A DNA stretch of 64,000 bases from Roseovarius marisflavi (GTDB taxonomy: Bacteria; Pseudomonadota; Alphaproteobacteria; Rhodobacterales; Rhodobacteraceae). The stretch is taken from positions 124,001 through 188,000 of the forward strand of contig NZ_FRBN01000002.1 of assembly GCF_900142625.1 (NCBI RefSeq), given 5' to 3'. Of this stretch, positions 8,700 to 16,722 are shown one piece after another (position 1 is the stretch's first letter; every line of letters starts with the position of its first letter). Below the pieces are notes generated by a model, which saw only the letters and a program-made list of their open reading frames with translations, searched no databases and was not told the origin of the DNA. Made by a program: the position numbers and the translations under genes.

Positions 8700-9764
8700 G
8701 TGGCCCTTTCCCGCGACAGCGTTCTGGACGCATTGAAACAAATCACCGATCCGGTCAGCGGCTCTGATATCGTCTCGGCGGGGGTCACCCGCGGGCTGAA
8801 TGTCGAGGGTGGCACGGTGCGCTTCGTTCTTGAAATCGACCCGGCCAAGGCCGAGGCCTATGGCCCGGTGCGCGACGCCGCAGAGGCCGCCGTGCGCGCG
8901 CTTGACGGTGTCACCGAGGTCTCGGTCGTTCTGACCGGGCATTCCGCCAAGGCGCCGCCCGATCTCAAACCCAACCGCAAGGCCGAGCCCAAGGGCCCAG
9001 AAAAGGTGCCCGGTGTCAATCACCTGATCGCCATTGCCAGCGGCAAGGGCGGTGTCGGCAAATCCACCGTTTCGGCCAACCTCGCCTGTGCGCTCGCCGC
9101 CGAAGGGCGTCGCGTCGGGCTTTTGGATGCTGATGTCTATGGGCCAAGCCAGCCACGCATGCTTGGCGTGTCCGGTCGCCCGTCAAGCCCGGATGGCAAG
9201 ACCATCCTGCCGATGCGCAATCACGGCGTCACGATGATGTCGATCGGCCTGATGACCAACGAAGGTCAGGCGGTTGTCTGGCGCGGTCCGATGTTGATGG
9301 GCGCGCTGCAACAGATGCTGATGCAGGTGCAATGGGGCGCTTTGGATTGCCTCTTGGTGGATTTGCCGCCCGGCACCGGCGACGTGCAGATGACCCTTGC
9401 GCAAAAGGCGCAGGTCGACGGCGCGATCATCGTCTCGACCCCGCAGGACATCGCCCTTCTGGATGCGCGCAAGGGCATCGACATGTTCAACCAGCTTAAC
9501 GTGCCGGTTCTGGGCATGATCGAGAACATGTCGACGCATATCTGTTCGCAGTGCGGCCATGAAGAGCATGTGTTCGGGCATGGCGGCGTTGCGGCCGAGG
9601 CCGAAAAGCTTGGCGTGCCCTTGATGGCGGAAATCCCGCTGCATATGGATATCCGGATGGCGGCGGACGGGGGCGCGCCGATCGTGGTCTCCAAACCCGA
9701 CAGCCCGCAGGCGCAGGCGTTCCGCGATATCGCGCGGCAACTGATCGATGCAGGCGTCGCATGA
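8700..9764 (+). CDS. Mrp/ApbC/NBP35-family iron-sulfur carrier ATPase
   Basis: A 354-residue protein from a GTG start placed one base after the DUF6494 stop; an upstream in-frame ATG at 8631 would overlap that gene and is rejected. The N-terminal MIP18-like domain (residues 1-80, with ITDPVSGSDIV) is followed by a deviant Walker A motif ASGKGGVGKST and, near residue 283, the paired-cysteine motif CSQCGHEEHVFG. Family knowledge: these ATPases hold and transfer Fe-S clusters. Given the neighbours, the client could be the formate dehydrogenase or the poly-ferredoxin; this is inferred from context. Confidence 0.9.
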   Translation: MALSRDSVLDALKQITDPVSGSDIVSAGVTRGLNVEGGTVRFVLEIDPAKAEAYGPVRDAAEAAVRALDGVTEVSVVLTGHSAKAPPDLKPNRKAEPKGPEKVPGVNHLIAIASGKGGVGKSTVSANLACALAAEGRRVGLLDADVYGPSQPRMLGVSGRPSSPDGKTILPMRNHGVTMMSIGLMTNEGQAVVWRGPMLMGALQQMLMQVQWGALDCLLVDLPPGTGDVQMTLAQKAQVDGAIIVSTPQDIALLDARKGIDMFNQLNVPVLGMIENMSTHICSQCGHEEHVFGHGGVAAEAEKLGVPLMAEIPLHMDIRMAADGGAPIVVSKPDSPQAQAFRDIARQLIDAGVA

Positions 9765-10468
9765 GCACGCCCGCCTTTCCACCGCTCATGTCGGGGCTGG
9801 CGGTGAGCGGGGCCATTGATCCGTTCGAGAAGGCCTGCGCCATGGCCAGCCTTGGCTGTGACGCGGGGCTTATCGTGCATAACATCACCGCCAACCGGCT
9901 TTTGGCGGCTTTGGTCATGGCCCCCGAGGTACCGCTTGAAGAGGCGATGGCGATGCTTCCGGCATGTGGTGTGGGCTTTCAGAACGCGCTTGGCGCCCTG
10001 GCCCCGCCCGAGGTTGCCGTGCATCTGGAATGGCCGGGCGGTATCCGCATCAACGGCGCCGCCTGTGGGCATTTTCGGGTGGCGGCGGGCGGCTCTGACC
10101 CGGCGGCCCTGCCCGGCTGGCTGGTGGTGGGGATCGACCTGCCGCTGATGCAGATCAATGAGCGCCCCGGCGACCGGCCCGATCAGACCGCGCTTTATGA
10201 CGAGGGCTGTGCCGAGGTTGATCCTGTTGCCCTGCTGGAAAGCTGGGCGCGTCATACGCTCGTCTGGATCAACCGCTGGGAAGAAGACGGCGGCAAGGAT
10301 CTGCATTCCGAATGGCGCCCGCTCGCCCATGACATGGGCGAGGATGTGCGCCAGAACGGCATCGCGGGCAAATTCCTCGGCGTCGACGAGCGCTTTGGCA
10401 TGCTGTTGCGCGACAATGACACCACCCACCTTATACCCCTCAGCACCTTGTTGGAGTCACCGCAATGA
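9761..10468 (+). CDS. Biotin/lipoate ligase-like protein (DUF4444), degenerate active site
   Basis: A 235-residue protein overlapping the Mrp stop by 4 bases. The fold signature of biotin protein ligases is recognisable, but the hallmark Lys-Trp-Pro-Asn-Asp is replaced by EWPGG (residues 90-94) and no GRGRxGR motif is found upstream. The C-terminal part (RQNGIAGKFLGVDERFGML) is the DUF4444-like tail with a small barrel. I infer that it no longer ligates biotin in the classical way; it may bind another carboxylate or a cofactor. The next gene begins 4 bases before its stop. Confidence 0.75.
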   Translation: MSTPAFPPLMSGLAVSGAIDPFEKACAMASLGCDAGLIVHNITANRLLAALVMAPEVPLEEAMAMLPACGVGFQNALGALAPPEVAVHLEWPGGIRINGAACGHFRVAAGGSDPAALPGWLVVGIDLPLMQINERPGDRPDQTALYDEGCAEVDPVALLESWARHTLVWINRWEEDGGKDLHSEWRPLAHDMGEDVRQNGIAGKFLGVDERFGMLLRDNDTTHLIPLSTLLESPQ

Positions 10469-10944
10469 AACTTGCCCGTGCCATCCATTTCGACGAAAGC
10501 GATCAACGCGTCTATCACAGCCCGGCGCGCACCGGTGAATGGTGTGTGCCCGGCGGCTTCGAGTTTTCCAACTGGAGCGAGGCCGACCTTACCGGCAAGG
10601 CGCGACAGGCCTTTGCCAATGGCTGGCTTGGGGTGGAAACCTTTGGCCGCGTGACCTTTGTCGCCGTGACCCAGATCGAGCAGGCCGAGATCGACACGCT
10701 GGCGCGCGCCCTTGCCCAGCATTTTGTCGATGTCTACGGCGCGCCCGACGCCGAGGCCGCCCTGCCCGTGGCCGTCGAGGAGATCATGCAGATGGTCGAG
10801 CTTTGCGAAGAGCACGCCGCCAACACCCTGTTGACGGTGGCGCGCGATCTGACCGACGCGGGGGTGCGCGAAAGCTTTCGCGCAATCGAGCCGCAGGATG
10901 CCGGAATCGAGCAATTCGCGATCCACGGCGCGCTTGACGAATAG
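10465..10944 (+). CDS. DUF6505 family protein
   Basis: A 159-residue soluble protein, starting MKLARAIHFDESDQRVYHSP, that I place in DUF6505. Visible blocks are GEWCVPGGFEFSNW and a helical C-terminal half (EEIMQMVELCEEHAANTLL). There is no signal peptide, membrane segment or catalytic motif. It ends the four-gene run DUF6494, Mrp, DUF4444, DUF6505, each overlapping or nearly touching the next, so it is presumably part of one functional unit. Function unknown. Confidence 0.75.
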   Translation: MKLARAIHFDESDQRVYHSPARTGEWCVPGGFEFSNWSEADLTGKARQAFANGWLGVETFGRVTFVAVTQIEQAEIDTLARALAQHFVDVYGAPDAEAALPVAVEEIMQMVELCEEHAANTLLTVARDLTDAGVRESFRAIEPQDAGIEQFAIHGALDE

Positions 10945-10962
10945 ACCAGAGACCGGCGCCGG

Positions 10963-11493
10963 TCAGTCCCGGTCGCCGCTCCTTTCGGCCCGCCGGGCGC
11001 GATACTCGTCAATCCGCGCCTCAAGGCGATCGGCATAGGCGGCCCGCTCGGCGTTGCTCATCGTGGCAAGGTGGTCGAGCAAAAGCCGCTGACCCAGCTC
11101 AAGGCGGTCACGAAACCCTTCGCGCTGCTCGCTCATCCGCGCCGCAACGGTGGCAGGGTCAAACGGCACCGCGCGCAGATCCGCCACAAGCGCATCAAAA
11201 CCGGCACGTTGCGCCGCGCGGGTGCGCCCGCCATCGCGATAGGCACTGCGCATCTTTTCACCGATCTCGCGGCGATCCTCGTCACTCAGCGCGCGGGTCA
11301 AAGGTCCGCCCGCCATGTCAAGCCTCGAGGGGTGATGCCCGCCATGTGTGCCGCCGTGGCGCAAGGCCCAACTGCCGATCACGCCGACCACCAAAAGGTT
11401 GAATGCCAGCGACACCACCAAAAGGCCACGCACCCAAGGGCCGAGCCGGGGCACGGGCTTGTCGCCGGTGGTATTCTCCGTTCCCATCGCCAT
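10963..11493 (-). CDS. Periplasmic heavy-metal-sensor-like membrane protein
   Basis: A 176-residue protein with one membrane helix near residues 22-44 (GLLVVSLAFNLLVVGVIGSW), a short His-rich stretch (GGTHGGHHP) and a long helical, Arg/Glu-rich periplasmic domain of the CnrX/Spy type. Family members sense metals or act as periplasmic chaperones. Its ATG overlaps the stop of the upstream anti-sigma-like gene (TGATG), and the sigma factor gene precedes that, so the three form one operon. The specific metal is not evident. Confidence 0.75.
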   Translation of the reverse strand: MAMGTENTTGDKPVPRLGPWVRGLLVVSLAFNLLVVGVIGSWALRHGGTHGGHHPSRLDMAGGPLTRALSDEDRREIGEKMRSAYRDGGRTRAAQRAGFDALVADLRAVPFDPATVAARMSEQREGFRDRLELGQRLLLDHLATMSNAERAAYADRLEARIDEYRARRAERSGDRD

Positions 11494-11846
11494 CAGAATT
11501 CTCCCCCAGCAAGATCAAACGCCAATTCCGGCGCAACATCAATGAGATAGGCGCTCTCGCCCGCGCCATCCAAAATCCCCTCCGGCAGGCTGATGCCAAG
11601 CCAGACCCCGGCCATCGCCGCCGTCGCAAGCCCGGTCACCGCGGGCCATCCGCCAAGCAGGCGATAGAGCCGGGTCGAGAGGGTGCTGCGGCGGGTCGGG
11701 TGCGGCGCGGGCCTGCGGGCGAGGGCCTGAACCGCCTGCGCGTCCTCGTCGATCCGGGCCAAGAGGGCCACAGAGGGCTCCGCGCCATGCCTGCGCGCGG
11801 CGTCAAAGAACACCTCAAGCCCCGGCATATCGTCTTTGTCACTCAT
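11493..11846 (-). CDS. Putative membrane anti-sigma factor
   Basis: About 117 residues from an ATG (MSDKDDMPGLEVFF) that overlaps the sigma factor stop; an ATG at 11879 lies deeper inside the sigma gene and is less likely. A cytoplasmic N-terminal half is followed by a single membrane helix (WPAVTGLATAAMAGVWLGIS) and a short outer tail. There is no conserved zinc anti-sigma motif. Position directly after an ECF sigma gene and the topology suggest an anti-sigma factor; this is inference. Confidence 0.6.
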   Translation of the reverse strand: MSDKDDMPGLEVFFDAARRHGAEPSVALLARIDEDAQAVQALARRPAPHPTRRSTLSTRLYRLLGGWPAVTGLATAAMAGVWLGISLPEGILDGAGESAYLIDVAPELAFDLAGGEF

Positions 11847-12417
11847 CGCCATATCCCAATTCCTCTTGTCGCCCTGCAAGGGCCGCCGTCAGCGCGCGTT
11901 TGCCCCGCGCCGTCAGGCTTTCCACCGCTTCGGTGGTGATGTCCATGATCTCGGCAATCTCTGGGTTCGCCAGCCCTTCGATGTGACGCAACACAACCGC
12001 CTGTCGCTGCCGGTCCGGCAATTGGTCAAGGGCGGTCTGGAGCGCCTCGGCGCGGGCCTCGGCCTGCATGTGATCGGTGACACTTGCGCGGCCATCCTCG
12101 GGCTCTGGAATGCTGTCCAATGCAACGCCCCGCGCACGCCGACGCAGATCAATGCAAAGGTTCGCCACCACCCGGTACAGCCAGGTCGTGACCTTGGCCT
12201 CGCCCTGACGCCACTCCGGCGCGATCTTCCACAGGCGCAGCATGGCCTCCTGCGTGACATCCTCGGCCTCGGCGTGATTGCCAAGCAGACGATAGGCATG
12301 CCCCATAACGCGCGGCGTCAGACGCGCGGTCAGCGCACGCGCGGCCGACGCGTTGCCATTGGCAAACAAGACCAGCAAAATCTCGTCCGGCTCATCACTC
12401 ATGGTGTCCAGCGGCAT
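11839..12417 (-). CDS. ECF-type RNA polymerase sigma factor
   Basis: A 192-residue sigma-70 family protein with region 2 (AEDVTQEAMLRLWK, then VTTWLYRVVANLCIDLRR, residues 50-100) and region 4 (LPDRQRQAVVLRHIEGLANP, followed by an HTH near 150-175). The short length and lack of regions 1 and 3 mark it as an ECF factor. A GGAAC element lies just upstream of the start on its own strand and could be part of an autoregulated promoter. It heads the operon with the anti-sigma-like and metal-sensor-like genes. Confidence 0.9.
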   Translation of the reverse strand: MPLDTMSDEPDEILLVLFANGNASAARALTARLTPRVMGHAYRLLGNHAEAEDVTQEAMLRLWKIAPEWRQGEAKVTTWLYRVVANLCIDLRRRARGVALDSIPEPEDGRASVTDHMQAEARAEALQTALDQLPDRQRQAVVLRHIEGLANPEIAEIMDITTEAVESLTARGKRALTAALAGRQEELGYGDE

Positions 12418-12469
12418 GTCCGTGTTCCATAGGTATCATACTGCACAGGAGGCGGCCCCCTCCACAAGG

Positions 12470-12493
12470 CCGACAGCGGTTTAACGCTGTCGG
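12470..12493 (-). terminator. Stem-loop terminator after the EF-hand gene
   Basis: A perfect 9-bp inverted repeat, CCGACAGCG and CGCTGTCGG, with a 6-base loop, 20 bases past the stop of the EF-hand gene. It lacks a long T run, so termination strength is uncertain. It separates that gene from the sigma factor operon. Confidence 0.65.
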
Positions 12494-12513
12494 CACGCCA
12501 CCTTGATCAAAGA

Positions 12514-13164
12514 TCAGTGGTGATCATGATGACTGTGGTGATGGTGGCCATGGTGGTGATCGTCATGGTCATGATGTCCGACGTCGCGGTGATGCCCTTT
12601 GCCATGGCCGTCATACCCGCACCCTTCATACCCGCGCCCTTTGGCGCCATGATGGCCCCTGCCATGCTCGCCATGCATCCCGGCATAGCGACCGGACCCG
12701 TCTTTTTGACGCGCGCCTTTGTGCATCTTGCCGATATCGGCGAATTCCTCGGCGGAAATCGTGCCATCGCCATCGCTGTCGTGCATCTCGAACATGCGGC
12801 CCATCCGGCCCGCCTGCATCTCATCCATGGAGATCTTGCCATCCTTGTCGGTGTCGCGGCTCTCCATCATCGCATGTGCCCTTGCGGCCATCCGTTCGGC
12901 CATGCGGGCCTGCATGCGGGCGGTCATTTCTTCGGCGGAAATCGCGCCGTCGCCATCAGTATCGGCGGCCATGAACCGCTCTTGCGCGCGGGTCTGCATT
13001 TCTTCCTGCGTGACCTTGCCGTCGCCGTCTGCATCCAGCTCTTCAAAATCAAAGCCGGGGCCATGGCGCATGCCGCCCTGTCCCATTTGCTGAGCCATCA
13101 CAGAGGTCGATGTCGCCGCAATCACGGCGGCAAGTATGCCTGAAGCCAAAATTGGTCTTTTCAT
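12514..13164 (-). CDS. Secreted four-EF-hand protein with His-rich tail
   Basis: A 216-residue protein with a Sec signal peptide (cleavage after about residue 24, VMAQQ). Four EF-hand calcium loops are seen, with cores DADGDGKVTQEE, DTDGDGAISAEE, DTDKDGKISMDE and DSDGDGTISAEE. The last 30 residues are dominated by His and Asp (HHDHDDHHHGHHHH), a likely transition-metal ligand. It is probably a periplasmic calcium- and metal-binding protein. It lies upstream of the ECF sigma operon on the same strand, separated by a terminator, so it may be a target of that system. Confidence 0.85.
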   Translation of the reverse strand: MKRPILASGILAAVIAATSTSVMAQQMGQGGMRHGPGFDFEELDADGDGKVTQEEMQTRAQERFMAADTDGDGAISAEEMTARMQARMAERMAARAHAMMESRDTDKDGKISMDEMQAGRMGRMFEMHDSDGDGTISAEEFADIGKMHKGARQKDGSGRYAGMHGEHGRGHHGAKGRGYEGCGYDGHGKGHHRDVGHHDHDDHHHGHHHHSHHDHH

Positions 13165-13412
13165 TTTTTCTCTCCATCAAAGTGATCGTGTGTGGGTCTT
13201 AGGAACCGGGCCGGTATCGGCCAATCCTGAAACTGATACGCAACCCGCTGCGGTTTCCGTCGTGCCTTGTGTGGATTTTTTCGCAGACCGCCTTCTGCGC
13301 GTGTCTCACCTTTAGATCCCGGCTTTGCGACATGGCGACGCAAGGACGCCCTGACCCCTTTATTCGCGGCGCAATCTGCACCAGTTTGCCCAGATCAATT
13401 TCGGGGATGACC

Positions 13413-13802
13413 ATGACCTATCAGACCGCCATCAGCACAGACCGCGCCCTCTGGCCCGCGCTTCGCAGAGGCTTTCGCCGGAAATGCCCGAATTGTGGCA
13501 ATGGTCCGCTGCTGAAAAGCTATCTCAAGGTGCGTGACACCTGCACGGTCTGTCGCGAAGACTTTAGCCACAACCGCGCCGACGACGGGCCGGCCTACCT
13601 TACGATTCTGATCGTGGGTCACCTGATGGCGCCGCTTTTGCACATCGCATTCGTGCAATTTCGCCCCGAGCCGCTTGTGCTGTTCACGATATTCGCTATT
13701 GGCACCATCACCCTGTCGCTTTACCTTTTGCCGCGACTGAAAGGGGCGATTGTTGCTTTCCAATGGGCCCGGCTGATGCATGGGTTCGGAGGTGACCACT
13801 GA
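13413..13802 (+). CDS. DUF983 family membrane protein
   Basis: About 129 residues from ATG 13413 (CGGGG seven bases upstream); ATG 13407 is an alternative. The zinc-ribbon-like start RRKCPNCGNGPLLKSYLKV with CTVCRED, followed by two membrane helices (LTILIVGHLMAPLLHIAFV and LFTIFAIGTITLSLYLLP), is typical of DUF983. Homologues occur near cytochrome oxidase genes but their function is not settled. The NUDIX gene follows 24 bases later and is probably co-transcribed. Confidence 0.85.
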   Translation: MTYQTAISTDRALWPALRRGFRRKCPNCGNGPLLKSYLKVRDTCTVCREDFSHNRADDGPAYLTILIVGHLMAPLLHIAFVQFRPEPLVLFTIFAIGTITLSLYLLPRLKGAIVAFQWARLMHGFGGDH

Positions 13803-13826
13803 TCCTTTGCCGCAGAAAGGGCCAGT

Positions 13827-14531
13827 ATGACCAGCACGACACCGGATAAATCCGCCATTCGCAATGCCGCAACCGTCATCGCGTTGCGCGACCGCATGGG
13901 CGATCCGCATGTCCTTATGGGACAGCGCGGCGCGCAGGCCGCGTTCATGCCCAACAAATTCGTCTTTCCCGGCGGGGCGGTCGATACCGCCGATGCAGAG
14001 GTGCCGCTGGCGCGTGCCCTGCCCGCGATCTGCGCCGAGCGTTTGCTGGAAGACAGCAAAGAGGATCTCGCCCACGCGCTTGCCGCCGCCGCGATCCGTG
14101 AGCTTTGGGAGGAAACCGGCTTGATCCTCGGGCAACCCGGTGACTGGCCGGACGAGGTGCCCGCCGATTGGGAGGGATTTGCCGCACGCGGTCATGTGCC
14201 GGTGGCGCACCCGCTACAATTCGTGTTTCGCGCCATTACGCCGCCGGGGCGGCCGCGCCGGTTTGATGCGCGGTTCTTCCTTGTCGATGCCGGTGACATC
14301 GCAGGCGATCTTGATGATTTCTCCGAGGCCTGCGACGAGCTTTCGCATCTGCAATGGGTGCCGCTGCGCGATGCGCGCAAGTTCGACCTGCCGTTTATTA
14401 CCGAGGTGGTTCTGGCCGAGGTTTCTGCCCGCGCCCATGATCCCGCACCGCCTGAATCGGTGCCGTTCTTTCGCAATGACGATGAAGAAAGCCTGTTCCT
14501 GCGGCTTAACGGAACGCAACCACCGCAATAA
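13827..14531 (+). CDS. NUDIX hydrolase
   Basis: A 234-residue hydrolase with a Nudix box whose core is AAIRELWEETGLILG (near residues 88-102). Some residues of the canonical 23-residue box are spread over a long insertion after FPGGAVD (residues 48-54). This longer subtype often acts on CoA or nucleotide diphosphate derivatives; the substrate cannot be read from the sequence. It converges on the DMT transporter gene, and the two coding regions overlap by about 26 bases at their 3' ends. Confidence 0.85.
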   Translation: MTSTTPDKSAIRNAATVIALRDRMGDPHVLMGQRGAQAAFMPNKFVFPGGAVDTADAEVPLARALPAICAERLLEDSKEDLAHALAAAAIRELWEETGLILGQPGDWPDEVPADWEGFAARGHVPVAHPLQFVFRAITPPGRPRRFDARFFLVDAGDIAGDLDDFSEACDELSHLQWVPLRDARKFDLPFITEVVLAEVSARAHDPAPPESVPFFRNDDEESLFLRLNGTQPPQ

Positions 14532-15408
14532 CCGACAGGGTCACCAGCGCGATACCAAGCGCCTCTCGCCGGGTGATTTTCTCGCCAAAGAACAGCACCG
14601 AGGCGGCGAGAGAAAAGATCACCTCGACCTGACCCACGGCAAAGACATAGGCCGCGTTTTCAAGGGTGAAGGCGGTGAACCACAACAGGCTGCCCATCAT
14701 GCCCGCGACGCCGATCCAGACCGCGCTGCGCCAGGCAGCCGCTACGCGCCTGACCTGCCCCGGCTCGCGCCAGATCAACCAGGCACCAAGCGCAAAGGTC
14801 TGCGCCAGCGTGACCACCGCCAGGGTGACCCCGGCACGCAACAGCGGGTCCTGGCTTGCGATTTCAAGCGTGGCGCCGCGATAGCCGACGGCGGAAATGG
14901 CGAAAAATGCCCCCGAGGCCAGCCCCAGAAACGCCGCCCGGTTCGCGATCCGGCGCAACCAGCGCCGCTCAAGGCCCGGCGTGTCCGACAGGATCAAGAC
15001 GCCGACAAGCCCCAACACGATCGCGCCGAGACCAAGCGCCGAAATACGGTCGCCAAGCACGATCAGGCCGACGATTGCGGTCTGCACCACTTCGGTTTTC
15101 TTGAAGGTGATCCCCACGGCGAAATTGCGCTCGGCAAACAGCGCCACAACGCACCATGTCGCCAGGATCTGCGTCAGCCCGCCGGTCATCGCATATAGCC
15201 AGAACAGCAGCGAAAACCCCGGCAGCGGCGCCCCGGTCAGCGCAAGATAGCCAAGGGTCAGGGCCACCACCAAAGGCGCCGAATAGAAAAACCGAGCGAG
15301 CGTCGCCCCGCCAGCCGTAAGCGCCCCCATGCTGAGGCGTTTTTGTAGCATGAAGCGCAAGGTCTGAAACGCTGCCGCCGCTACGGAAAGGAGTATCCAG
15401 GCTTCCAT
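14506..15408 (-). CDS. EamA/DMT-family transporter
   Basis: A 300-residue protein from ATG 15408 (MEAWILLSVAAAAFQ, with AAAGGAG upstream) with ten predicted membrane helices arranged as two EamA repeats, the second containing GSLLWFTAFTLENAAYVFAV and GQVEVIFSLAASVLFFGEKI. Family members export amino acids or other small metabolites; the substrate is unknown. An in-frame extension to 15699 runs through a palindromic repeat and the desaturase gene and is not real. Confidence 0.85.
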   Translation of the reverse strand: MEAWILLSVAAAAFQTLRFMLQKRLSMGALTAGGATLARFFYSAPLVVALTLGYLALTGAPLPGFSLLFWLYAMTGGLTQILATWCVVALFAERNFAVGITFKKTEVVQTAIVGLIVLGDRISALGLGAIVLGLVGVLILSDTPGLERRWLRRIANRAAFLGLASGAFFAISAVGYRGATLEIASQDPLLRAGVTLAVVTLAQTFALGAWLIWREPGQVRRVAAAWRSAVWIGVAGMMGSLLWFTAFTLENAAYVFAVGQVEVIFSLAASVLFFGEKITRREALGIALVTLSVIAVVAFR

Positions 15409-15449
15409 CAGCTCGTCTTGCCCCGGATTCACCGCAATGACCAGCGCCC

Positions 15450-15501
15450 AAGATTTTTCGCAGGAAAATCTTATCCCAAAAATATTCGACGAATGTTTTT
15501 G
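15450..15501. repeat. Bipartite intergenic palindromic repeat, copy 1
   Basis: Two adjacent stem-loops between the desaturase stop and the DMT transporter start. The first is AAGATTTT/AAAATCTT (15450-15457 with 15465-15472). The second is a 25-base near-perfect palindrome centred on ATTCGACGAAT (15477-15501). In reverse orientation the pair matches the copy at 25193-25246. Confidence 0.7.
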
Positions 15502-15508
15502 TCCGGCC

Positions 15509-16414
15509 TTACCCGCGGCGCCATGGCCAGAGCGGATGGGGAACCGGATCTTTGGCGCGCCAGAAGTGTCGGCGGAATATCTGGGCGTAAGAGCGATAGA
15601 CGTATCCCTCATTGCGCGCGTGGTACTGCGCCCGGTTCTTCGCATAAAGGTCCGGCAATTCATACCACGCCGCATTCGGGTGCGTGTGATGCACCACATG
15701 CAGGTTATTGTTCAAAAAGATCCACGCCAATGGCCCGCGATCCTCAACAATCACAGTGCGCGCGCTGGCCCGATCCACGGCGCGATGCTCCAGGAAGGTT
15801 CGAATTTTAAGGATCGACAGCCCCAGGTAAGCAGCCACCAGATAGGCCCAGAGCGGCATCGCCGACACGCCGACCCAGAGCAACACAAGCACCACCGCCG
15901 GAATATGCCAGAGCCAGCCGCGCAGGACCGCACCGTCACCGGCCCGGATCGCGCGCCAATCGGCGGCCATGAACGACACTTGACCGACCAGCGGACCGAT
16001 GATCATCCGCCCCGCAAGCGTGTTGTTGGCCCGCAACACCGCCTGCATCCATCGCGGCACCCTTTGCCAAAGGGCCGGGTCAAGATAGTTCGTTTCCGGA
16101 TCATCGTAAGGATCTGTCAGCACCGCATCCCGGTGATGCGCCAGATGGGTATCGCGGAACCTCTGATAGGGGATCAGCAGGCTTAACGCCGGAAAAACGA
16201 GCGCCTCATTCAAACGGCGCGCGCGAAACGGGTGACCATGAAGAACCTCGTGGCTAAGCGAAGAATGAAGCGCGATGCAAAGCCCGCATAGCCCCACCCC
16301 AAGGGGCAGCCAAAGCGCCGCAACCAAGGTGGTGCCAATCGCCCAACCCCCATAGCAAAGCAGTAGCAAGGCCAGCGTCGGCCACTCCACCGCCGCGCGG
16401 TACATCTTACTCAA
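15509..16414 (-). CDS. Membrane fatty acid desaturase-family protein
   Basis: A 301-residue membrane di-iron enzyme. The three histidine boxes are present: HSSLSHEVLHGH (residues 50-61), HLAHHRD (90-96) and HVVHHTHP (about 238-245). There are at least four hydrophobic segments. The family covers acyl-lipid desaturases and carotenoid or sterol hydroxylases; the substrate is not evident. Its start overlaps the end of the DUF2061 gene by 8 bases, so the two are co-transcribed. Confidence 0.85.
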   Translation of the reverse strand: MSKMYRAAVEWPTLALLLLCYGGWAIGTTLVAALWLPLGVGLCGLCIALHSSLSHEVLHGHPFRARRLNEALVFPALSLLIPYQRFRDTHLAHHRDAVLTDPYDDPETNYLDPALWQRVPRWMQAVLRANNTLAGRMIIGPLVGQVSFMAADWRAIRAGDGAVLRGWLWHIPAVVLVLLWVGVSAMPLWAYLVAAYLGLSILKIRTFLEHRAVDRASARTVIVEDRGPLAWIFLNNNLHVVHHTHPNAAWYELPDLYAKNRAQYHARNEGYVYRSYAQIFRRHFWRAKDPVPHPLWPWRRG

Positions 16415-16613
16415 GGCAGCGCCCCCAGTGGATGCGCGTCCACAGACGTTCGTACAGGAAATAGCTGCTTAGCCCGATTGCGGAGTTGATCGCGGCCATC
16501 ATGCCCCCTGCGGTGAATGACCCGGTGAAGATCACCCCGACCAGGGCCATCACGGCCAAGCCGATCAGGTTCCAGATCACTGCCTTTACGACCGTGCGCT
16601 TGCGTGTCTCCAT
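16407..16613 (-). CDS. DUF2061 membrane protein
   Basis: A 68-residue protein starting METRKRTVVKAVIWNLIG with two membrane helices (VIWNLIGLAVMALVGVIF and GMMAAINSAIGLSSYFLYE) and ending in WTRIHWGR. This pattern is DUF2061. GGAAAGG sits 7 bases upstream of the ATG, which is preferred over an in-frame ATG at 16703. It is the first gene of an operon with the desaturase. Function unknown. Confidence 0.85.
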   Translation of the reverse strand: METRKRTVVKAVIWNLIGLAVMALVGVIFTGSFTAGGMMAAINSAIGLSSYFLYERLWTRIHWGRCLE

Positions 16614-16722
16614 AAGCGGGCCTTTCCTTTTCAAACCCTGCGCCAAAGTTGTTCCCATTTGGTCAGGCTGACCAGTTCGGATATGGTTAACAAATCTCTG
16701 CAACTGTGATTATAATTACCGT

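Noticed and set aside
12517..12700. Short repeated ATGGTG/GATCAT units looking like a microsatellite
   Set aside because: They are the His/Asp codons of the EF-hand protein's metal-binding tail read on the opposite strand.
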